Shown: in pieces, positions 1 to 5,420 of the stretch | Layout of the letters: each line of letters starts with the position of its first letter | Numbering within the stretch: position 1 is the first letter of the stretch | From: CAZRQL01 sp964602415 | GTDB lineage: Bacteria; Bacteroidota; Bacteroidia; Cytophagales; Flammeovirgaceae | Direction of reading: 5' to 3' | Assembly (NCBI GenBank): GCA_964602415.1 | Contig: CAZRQL010000035.1 | Coordinates: forward strand, 1 to 29,854 | Length of the DNA stretch: 29,854 nt | Made by a program: the position numbers and the translations under genes | The notes under the pieces: generated by a model | What the model was told of the DNA's origin: nothing | Database searches by the model: none | What the model saw: the letters and a program-made list of their open reading frames with translations, nothing else

Positions 1-97
1 AATCAAGCGAATCAATCCTTAAAATCTTAAAAATCACTTAAATCTTGGTATAAAAATAAGAATTCTTACATCGGTTCTCATTTTTTTTCTTTGTTTT

Positions 98-128
98 TTT
101 GAATTGTATCCGTCTTGTAATAAATTTG
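98..128 (+). promoter_or_regulatory. Bacteroidota-type promoter for sufB
   Basis: A TTTG box at 98-101 and a TAAATTTG box at 121-128 are separated by exactly 19 bases. This fits the primary sigma factor consensus of the phylum (TTTG, 19 bases, TAnnTTTG). Transcription would start near 135, leaving a leader of about 54 bases before the sufB ATG. Confidence 0.6.
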
Positions 129-188
129 TATTTAGTTTGAATCTAAATAATTGCATTTTATTATTAATGTCCTAACCATCAGACAAAA

Positions 189-1631
189 ATGACCGAAAAT
201 AATGTTTTAGAAGAATTTACTTCCAAAGAATACGAACATGGCTGGTCGGTTGATTTTGAGACCGACCAATTGCCCAATGGCCTGAGTGAAGAAATAGTCG
301 TTGTCATTTCTAAGAAAAAAAACGAACCCGATTGGATGACACAGTGGCGGCTTTCGGCCTTCAGAAAATGGCAAACCATGCAGTCGCCTCAGTGGGCAAA
401 CGTCAAATTCCCCGAAATTGATTATCAGGCTATTTCTTATTATTCTGCTCCAAAACAAAAAATAAGTCCCAAATCTCTTGATGAAGTTGATCCTGAGCTA
501 CTTCGCACTTTTGAAAGATTGGGGATTTCTCTCACTGAACAAAAGCGACTCACGGGAGTGGCAGTGGATGCCGTAATAGACAGCGTTTCGGTGGCTACCA
601 CTTTCAAAGAAAACCTCAAAGAACTCGGTATTATATTTTGCTCGATGAGTGAAGCCATACAAGAGCATCCCGAATTGGTCAAAAAATATATTGGCTCGGT
701 TGTCCCCGTGGGAGACAATTATTTTGCAGCCCTCAATTCAGCGGTTTTCAGTGATGGCTCGTTTTGCTACATACCCAAAAATGTGCGCTGCCCGATGGAA
801 CTGTCCACCTATTTCCGCATCAACGCCTCAGGAACCGGACAGTTTGAACGCACGCTGATTGTGGCCGACGAAGGCTCTTATGTGAGCTACTTGGAAGGCT
901 GCACAGCCCCCCAACGCGATGAAAACCAGCTTCATGCCGCTGTTGTAGAGATATATGCCGCCAAAAATGCCGAAGTTAAATACTCCACCGTGCAAAACTG
1001 GTACCCCGGCGACAAAGAAGGCAAAGGCGGGGTGTACAATTTCGTAACTAAAAGAGGAATTTGTTTTGGCGAAAACTCAAAAATATCTTGGACTCAGGTA
1101 GAAACCGGTTCGGCCATCACATGGAAATACCCCTCCTGTGTGCTCAAAGGCGACAATTCCGTGGGTGAGTTTTACTCGGTGGCCATCACCAACAACCACC
1201 AACAAGCCGACACCGGTACAAAGATGATTCACATTGGCAAAAACACCCGCAGCCGCATCATTTCCAAAGGCATATCGGCAGGATTTAGCCAAAATAGCTA
1301 CCGCGGCCAGGTCAAAGTCATGCGCCGCGCAGAAAACGCCCGAAACTTCACCCAGTGCGATTCGCTGCTTATGGGCGACAGATGTGGCGCACACACTTTT
1401 CCGTACATAGAGGTAGAAAATCCCACTTCAAAGGTTGAACACGAAGCCACTACTTCAAAAATAGGCGAAGACCAAATATTTTACTGCAACTCTCGCGGAA
1501 TAGATACAGAGTCAGCTATTGCATTGATAGTCAATGGATACTGCCGCGAAGTGTTGAGCCAACTACCTATGGAGTTTGCCGTGGAAGCCCAAAAGCTTTT
1601 GGCTGTGAGCTTAGAGGGAAGCGTGGGCTAA
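189..1631 (+). CDS. sufB: Fe-S cluster assembly protein SufB
   Basis: SufB is the scaffold subunit of the cytoplasmic SufBCD complex, on which Fe-S clusters are built with sulfur from SufS. The 480-residue length is normal and the whole protein follows the SufB family, ending in the characteristic FAVEAQKLLAVSLEGSVG tail. Cys433 in the DQIFYC motif and Glu462 in LPMEFAVEAQ align with E. coli Cys405 and Glu434, which take part in cluster assembly, so the protein should be active. The ATG lies about 60 bases below a good promoter. sufC, sufD and sufS, which usually follow sufB, are absent here: the next gene is convergent and its stop overlaps the sufB stop by four bases. The partners must lie elsewhere in the genome. 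Confidence 0.95.
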   Translation: MTENNVLEEFTSKEYEHGWSVDFETDQLPNGLSEEIVVVISKKKNEPDWMTQWRLSAFRKWQTMQSPQWANVKFPEIDYQAISYYSAPKQKISPKSLDEVDPELLRTFERLGISLTEQKRLTGVAVDAVIDSVSVATTFKENLKELGIIFCSMSEAIQEHPELVKKYIGSVVPVGDNYFAALNSAVFSDGSFCYIPKNVRCPMELSTYFRINASGTGQFERTLIVADEGSYVSYLEGCTAPQRDENQLHAAVVEIYAAKNAEVKYSTVQNWYPGDKEGKGGVYNFVTKRGICFGENSKISWTQVETGSAITWKYPSCVLKGDNSVGEFYSVAITNNHQQADTGTKMIHIGKNTRSRIISKGISAGFSQNSYRGQVKVMRRAENARNFTQCDSLLMGDRCGAHTFPYIEVENPTSKVEHEATTSKIGEDQIFYCNSRGIDTESAIALIVNGYCREVLSQLPMEFAVEAQKLLAVSLEGSVG

Positions 1632-2620
1632 ATCGGTTCGCTATAAACCACTGCAAGCGTAGTTTGTCCAACGGCTTTGAGGGTTTTGGCAGACAGTTTG
1701 TCATACGTATCGCTTACTTTGTGCCAGTGTGGAAAAAAGGTTTTACCGCTCTTTGTTCCATGTTCGATGATGTCAATCATGGGAATACCGGCAAACCTCG
1801 AAACAAAAATATGGTCATCGGTGATTTCCAGATTGGTTTTCTTTTTGACAAAAATATGCGAATACCCCAAACTCTCGGCTGTGTTCCAGACCAGCTCACA
1901 AATCGAGGGGGCAATTTGGTAAGAGTATCCTTCGTAATAAAATTCTGCATTTTCTGCTCCCACCATATCAAACAGGATGCCGTAATAAGCCTGATAGTTG
2001 GGTACGTGCTTATTTTGCGACCAATATTGTGAACCCAAGCAGTAAGTTACCTTGTCATTGCGGCTGTTGGCAAACTCAGGCTCGCCGTAGTCTTCGATAT
2101 CAAAAAATATAAAGTCAAGCCCTACGGTAGGCAGCGTCTGACTCCTTTGTATGGCGGCGGCTACCTCCAAAAGCACCGCGACCCCACTTGCGCCGTCGTT
2201 TGCACCTTCGATAGGGGTGTGGTGGTGCTGTTCTTGGTCTTGGTCGGCATAAGGTCTTGTGTCCCAATGTGCTGCCAAGAGTACGCGCTTTTTTGCATGG
2301 GGGTTGAGGGAGGCAAATATATTGCGCCCTTTGATAGACTGTTGGTTATATAGTTGCGTATCAAAATATTGTTCAACTACTTGCGCCCCCAGTCTTTGCA
2401 TGGTCGAAATAATGTAATCACCGCAAAAAGCATGGCTTTGGGTGCCCGGCACACGAGGCCCGAATTCAATCTGTTTTTTGCAAAAAAGAAGGGCAGAATC
2501 TCCATCAAAAACAGGTACAGAGACATCCAACCGCTGAACAGCCTTTTTATTGACTTTTTCTTGAATTTTAGGCTTACATGCCCAAAAAGAAACAACTATA
2601 AGCAGAACAAATTTATACAT
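1628..2620 (-). CDS. M28-family glutaminyl-peptide cyclotransferase-like lipoprotein
   Basis: This is a predicted zinc-dependent protein of the M28 / glutaminyl cyclase family, 330 residues long. The N-terminus is a short hydrophobic segment ending in SFWAC, so Cys15 is a likely lipidation site that anchors the protein in the envelope. Metal and catalytic positions are in place: His118 and Asp120 (AAHWDT), Asp142 (GANDGASG), Glu176-Asp177 (FFDIEDYGE) and His300 (FPHWH). The FFD-x-ED pattern and the short domain resemble bacterial glutaminyl cyclases, which convert N-terminal Gln to pyroglutamate, but an aminopeptidase cannot be excluded. It is the last gene of a minus-strand run with the DUF1684 protein 21 bases upstream. 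Confidence 0.85.
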   Translation of the reverse strand: MYKFVLLIVVSFWACKPKIQEKVNKKAVQRLDVSVPVFDGDSALLFCKKQIEFGPRVPGTQSHAFCGDYIISTMQRLGAQVVEQYFDTQLYNQQSIKGRNIFASLNPHAKKRVLLAAHWDTRPYADQDQEQHHHTPIEGANDGASGVAVLLEVAAAIQRSQTLPTVGLDFIFFDIEDYGEPEFANSRNDKVTYCLGSQYWSQNKHVPNYQAYYGILFDMVGAENAEFYYEGYSYQIAPSICELVWNTAESLGYSHIFVKKKTNLEITDDHIFVSRFAGIPMIDIIEHGTKSGKTFFPHWHKVSDTYDKLSAKTLKAVGQTTLAVVYSEPI

Positions 2621-2641
2621 GAAGAAAATATTAAATGAGAA

Positions 2642-3232
2642 TTATTCCAAAATTTTCTCCCCTGCCCTGATGGGTTGAGTAAGCCGATTGGCCGGTGGGG
2701 GTTTGGGACAATCGTAGCCGTCCGAATAGGCGCAATAGGGAGAGTAAGCGCGGTTGAAATCAAGTAAAATAGTTTGGTTTTTGGGTTCTTGGCCGTCAAG
2801 ATAACGCCCCCCTCCGTATGTTTCTATGCCTGTGGTGGAGTCGGTAAAGGGGATGAAAATATGTCCACCTTCAGCAGCATATATCTCTAAGGCCGCCGGC
2901 TGACCGCTTAACTCAAAAAATGCTTTCCCCAGTACCCTGTACTGTCTAAATGCCCCCGTAGAAGTAGCTATTTCTATGAGTGAATCGGTGAGATTGGGTA
3001 CAAATTTGGCCTCTATCCGATAGCTAAGGTCAGCAGGATAATAGTTTAGACCTTTGAAATTGGCTCTTTTGTCTTTTGAAAGCGGCGAAGCTGACGAAGC
3101 AAACTCTTTGTCTTTCTGTTTCCTTTCTTTCATCAAAGACTTTGTATAGTCGTCTCCGGTATCATAAAGGGAAAAAAAACTGATTGCCAAAGCTCCGGCG
3201 AGCAAAAAATAGAAAAAGTGCTTTGTTTTCAT
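2642..3232 (-). CDS. DUF1684 domain-containing exported protein
   Basis: This 196-residue protein belongs to the DUF1684 family, whose function is not established. An N-terminal hydrophobic stretch (residues 5-22) looks like a signal peptide or single membrane anchor. The remainder matches the family: a YRIEAKF strand, a central GQPAALEIYAAEG-HIFIPFTD block, a GGGRYLD turn, and the conserved end LLDFNRAYSPYCAYSDGYDCPKPPPANRL. Two cysteines in that end (PYCAY, YDCP) are well placed for a metal or disulfide role, which is inference only. It sits 37 bases after the BadF-type kinase and 21 bases before the M28 lipoprotein, so all three are probably co-transcribed. Confidence 0.85.
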   Translation of the reverse strand: MKTKHFFYFLLAGALAISFFSLYDTGDDYTKSLMKERKQKDKEFASSASPLSKDKRANFKGLNYYPADLSYRIEAKFVPNLTDSLIEIATSTGAFRQYRVLGKAFFELSGQPAALEIYAAEGGHIFIPFTDSTTGIETYGGGRYLDGQEPKNQTILLDFNRAYSPYCAYSDGYDCPKPPPANRLTQPIRAGEKILE

Positions 3233-3269
3233 GGCATCTTAGCGTCTGCAAATTTAATTCCAATGTAAT

Positions 3270-4103
3270 CTAATTGTTCAAGTGTGGGAAATGATAATGG
3301 CTTAGACCCGCAATTGGCTTTTCTATAATTCTGCCCACATTGATATTTAGGTGATTGGCAACCCTGAGCAAAAGATTTGAGAACCTAAAAGCCACTCCGC
3401 CCACAAAATGTACCTTGTTTCCCTCAGCAATGGGTTGCACCCTTTTGAGCAAAAAAGCCTCAAAACTCTGCAAAACGATTTTTGTCAAGTACGGCTGCTC
3501 AATATTAGCCAAGACAAAAGGAACAAATCCCGCCAAAAACTTTGCAGGATTAGGCTCACTATAAACACTTTGCAGTATGGCGGCACGGTCGAGACCAAAG
3601 CGGTGGTTGAATAAATCTAAAACAGGCTGCGGGAGTTGCAGCTCCAAAAAATCAGCTATCAAGTGTTTGCCTATGTCAGCCCCTCCCCCTTCATCGCCAA
3701 ACCAAATGCCATTGGAAGGGGTTTGGTGCGTTATTTTTTCTCCATCAAACAGACAGGCGTTTGATCCTGTGCCCACAATGCAAACCACAGCTTCTTGCTT
3801 TCCCGCCACGCCCCTTGCTGCTCCCAGCATATCACTTTGAACCTCAATATATTGACAGCCAAAAAACTCATCGAGCCATTGAGTAACTTTGCGCTGCTGC
3901 ACTTCAGTACCACAGCCAGCGGAATAAAAAAAAATTTTCTCTACCTCTCCCTGAATTTTAAGTTCCATTAGTTGGGAAATAAAATATTGTTTATCAATAT
4001 AATAAGGATTCAAACTGTCTGTTTTGGCTTGCCTTATGCCTTGGGTTTTGTCCCAAATCCTCCAATCGGTTTTGCTCGAACCGCTATCAGCTATCAATAT
4101 CAT
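3270..4103 (-). CDS. BadF/BadG/BcrA/BcrD ATPase family protein, probable N-acetylglucosamine kinase
   Basis: This is a 277-residue ASKHA-fold ATPase. The phosphate-1 loop is DSGSSKTDW (residues 6-14), the phosphate-2 loop is IVGTGSNA (109-116), the GDEGGGADIG motif (136-145) follows, and an adenosine-loop-like FVGGVAF lies near 233-239. This motif set and the short length are typical of bacterial proteins related to N-acetylglucosamine kinase, which phosphorylate amino sugars recovered from cell-wall turnover. The substrate cannot be read from the sequence. The ATG overlaps nothing if the divergent sigma factor starts at 4137. It heads the minus-strand run with the DUF1684 and M28 genes. Confidence 0.85.
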   Translation of the reverse strand: MILIADSGSSKTDWRIWDKTQGIRQAKTDSLNPYYIDKQYFISQLMELKIQGEVEKIFFYSAGCGTEVQQRKVTQWLDEFFGCQYIEVQSDMLGAARGVAGKQEAVVCIVGTGSNACLFDGEKITHQTPSNGIWFGDEGGGADIGKHLIADFLELQLPQPVLDLFNHRFGLDRAAILQSVYSEPNPAKFLAGFVPFVLANIEQPYLTKIVLQSFEAFLLKRVQPIAEGNKVHFVGGVAFRFSNLLLRVANHLNINVGRIIEKPIAGLSHYHFPHLNN

Positions 4104-4104
4104 T

Positions 4105-4112
4105 TATATTTG
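4105..4112 (+). promoter_or_regulatory. Possible -7 box for the ECF sigma factor gene
   Basis: TATATTTG matches TAnnTTTG and lies 24 bases before the proposed GTG start at 4137. No TTTG box occurs at the expected 19-base spacing, so this is a weak call. It mainly helps in choosing the start codon. Confidence 0.3.
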
Positions 4113-4136
4113 CTGCTATTAAAACGGCAAATTAAA

Positions 4137-4763
4137 GTGAAATTTGACCTACAAAACGAAGAAAAGCTGCTTGAAGCCATCAAAAATGGAGACCATGAAG
4201 CGTGGGAGTTTGTAACCAGACAGTTGTATGTGCCCATTTACAACTTCATTTTGAGTATTGTGCGCCACAGCGAAAACGCGCAAGAATTGGTTCAAGACGT
4301 ATTTATGAATTTTTGGCTCAAAAGAGACCAAATCGTGATAACTTCTTCTTTGCGATCTTATTTGTACCGCGCTGCCCGCAACCATAGCCTCAATTTTTTG
4401 AAGCGGAGTAAATTTGAGACCAACTACCAAAGAGGTGTGGCACAAAGTTTTGTATCTTCCAAAAATGAGACTGAAGAGCGTTTCAATTACAACCAATTGG
4501 AAAAAAGTCTCTCAAATGCCATTGAAGCACTTCCTCAAAAATGCCGCGAGGTGTTTTTGATGAGCCGCTTTCATGATATGAGCTACAAAGAAATAGCTGA
4601 GACGCTTGATCTGCCCATTCGTAACGTACACTACCTCATAGGCTTGGCACTCAAAGAGTTGAGGGAAAAGCTCAAAGACTACAATCCCTCAGAAAGTGAG
4701 TTGGTATCCTGGATATTAGTTTTGTATGGGTTGGAGAATTTATTTTTTGATTTGCTTGTTTGA
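4137..4763 (+). CDS. ECF-type RNA polymerase sigma-70 factor
   Basis: This is an alternative sigma factor of the ECF group, about 208 residues from the proposed GTG. Region 2 is seen in the segment from YNFILSIVRHSENAQELVQD to FMNFWLKRDQ, and region 4 in ALPQKCREVFLMSRF followed by the helix-turn-helix MSYKEIAETLDLPIRNVHYLIGLAL. The frame stays open upstream to a TTG at 3972, but that stretch is antisense to the kinase gene and has no sigma-like sequence. The GTG at 4137 directly precedes the conserved start (KFDLQNEEKLLEAIKNGD), so it was chosen. No anti-sigma gene follows; tRNA genes do. The last 20 residues (VSWILVLYGLENLFFDLLV) form an unusual hydrophobic tail. Confidence 0.85.
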   Translation: MKFDLQNEEKLLEAIKNGDHEAWEFVTRQLYVPIYNFILSIVRHSENAQELVQDVFMNFWLKRDQIVITSSLRSYLYRAARNHSLNFLKRSKFETNYQRGVAQSFVSSKNETEERFNYNQLEKSLSNAIEALPQKCREVFLMSRFHDMSYKEIAETLDLPIRNVHYLIGLALKELREKLKDYNPSESELVSWILVLYGLENLFFDLLV

Positions 4764-4782
4764 TTGCAGAGTGTGAAATTTG
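4751..4782 (+). promoter_or_regulatory. Possible promoter for the tRNA pair
   Basis: A TTTG at 4751-4754 and a GAAATTTG at 4775-4782 (one base off TAnnTTTG) are 20 bases apart. Transcription would start a few bases before tRNA-Gly at 4793. The site overlaps the end of the sigma factor gene. Confidence 0.35.
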
Positions 4783-4792
4783 CGGTTGTTGT

Positions 4793-4868
4793 GCGAGAGT
4801 AGCTCAGTTGGTAGAGCATCAGCTTCCCAAGCTGAGGGTCGAGGGTTCGAGCCCCTTTTCTCGCTCCA
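4793..4868 (+). tRNA. tRNA-Gly (anticodon CCC)
   Basis: A full cloverleaf folds. The acceptor stem pairs gcgagag (4793-4799) with ttctcgc (4858-4864), ending in a G-T pair. The D arm is gctcagttggtagagc. The anticodon stem tcagc/gctga carries the loop ttcccaa, giving anticodon CCC, which reads GGG. The T arm is gaggg-ttcgagc-ccctt. The discriminator base T4865 is followed by an encoded CCA (4866-4868). Confidence 0.93.
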
Positions 4869-4869
4869 T

Positions 4870-4953
4870 GCGGAAGTGGCGGAATTGGTAGACGCACACG
4901 TTTCAGGTGCGTGCGGCTTTGCGGCCATGCGAGTTCGAGTCTCGCCTTCCGCA
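4870..4953 (+). tRNA. tRNA-Leu (anticodon CAG)
   Basis: This is a class II tRNA with a long variable arm. The acceptor stem pairs gcggaag (4870-4876) with cttccgc (4946-4952), and the discriminator is A4953. The D arm gcggaattggtagacgc is typical of bacterial tRNA-Leu. The anticodon stem cacgt/gcgtg holds the loop ttcaggt, giving anticodon CAG, which reads CUG. The variable arm is cggctttgcggccatgc and the T arm is gagttcgagtctc-like. The CCA end is not encoded (CTA follows), so it must be added by tRNA nucleotidyltransferase. It starts one base after tRNA-Gly ends. Confidence 0.93.
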
Positions 4954-4955
4954 CT

Positions 4956-4982
4956 AAAGACCGAGCTTGCTCGGTCTTTTTT
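4956..4982 (+). terminator. Rho-independent terminator of the tRNA unit
   Basis: AAAGACCGAG (4956-4965) and CTCGGTCTTT (4970-4979) form a perfect 10-base-pair stem around the loop CTTG. The stem runs into an uninterrupted T tract to 4982. It lies three bases after tRNA-Leu. Confidence 0.85.
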
Positions 4983-5042
4983 ATGCCAGTTTGTCATTGG
5001 CTTTATCTTTGATTATTTGTTGTAACTTAATTTTTGATTTAT

Positions 5043-5369
5043 ATGGCAAAATCAGTTTTAATCACAGACGGCAACTTTGAAGAGGTTGTTATCAACTCAA
5101 AAACCCCTGTATTTGTAGATTTTTGGGCTACTTGGTGCGGGCCTTGTATTGCTATGGCCCCTGTGGTCGATCAAATGGCCACTGACTACGAAGGCAAAGT
5201 GGTCGTGGGCAAACTTGATGTGGACGAAAACCCCGATGCGGCTGCCCGCTTTGGTATTCGCTCAATCCCTACCATGCTCATTTTCAAAGATGGAAAAGTC
5301 GTGGATAAGGTCGTGGGTTCTGTACCCAAATCAGAACTTGTCAAAAGATTTGAAGCGGCTTTGAACTAA
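5043..5369 (+). CDS. trxA: Thioredoxin
   Basis: This 108-residue cytoplasmic thioredoxin is a small dithiol reductase that reduces protein disulfides and is recharged by thioredoxin reductase. The active site is in FWATWCGPC, with the canonical CGPC pair, and the cis-proline loop is RSIPTMLIF. Length and fold order are ordinary. The frame opens at a TTG at 5034, but the ATG at 5043 gives the usual start (MAKSVLITDGNF) and was preferred. A TATCTTTG at 5004-5011 could be its -7 box, though no TTTG lies at the right distance. Transcription ends at the hairpin at 5391-5420. Confidence 0.95.
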   Translation: MAKSVLITDGNFEEVVINSKTPVFVDFWATWCGPCIAMAPVVDQMATDYEGKVVVGKLDVDENPDAAARFGIRSIPTMLIFKDGKVVDKVVGSVPKSELVKRFEAALN

Positions 5370-5390
5370 AAATTGATTCTAAACTTTCAG

Positions 5391-5420
5391 AATCCTCATT
5401 GCATGCAGTGGGGATTTTTT
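5391..5420 (+). terminator. Rho-independent terminator after trxA
   Basis: AATCCTCATT (5391-5400) pairs with AGTGGGGATT (5407-5416), with two G-T pairs and the self-complementary loop GCATGC, followed by TTTT. The T tract lies only on the plus side, so it mainly serves trxA. It meets the stop of the convergent histidine kinase gene. Confidence 0.72.

Noticed and set aside
1..50. AATC/AATCTT repeats as a CRISPR or tandem array
   Set aside because: The copies are short, irregular and without spacers. They look like AT-rich intergenic sequence.
3972..4136. Upstream extension of the sigma factor frame from a TTG
   Set aside because: It is antisense to the kinase gene and shows no sigma-like residues. 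The conserved part begins just after the GTG at 4137.
4679..5025. Open frames of 81-91 codons on both strands across the tRNA genes
   Set aside because: They lie over two well-folded tRNAs and a terminator, and their peptides are tRNA sequence read as protein.
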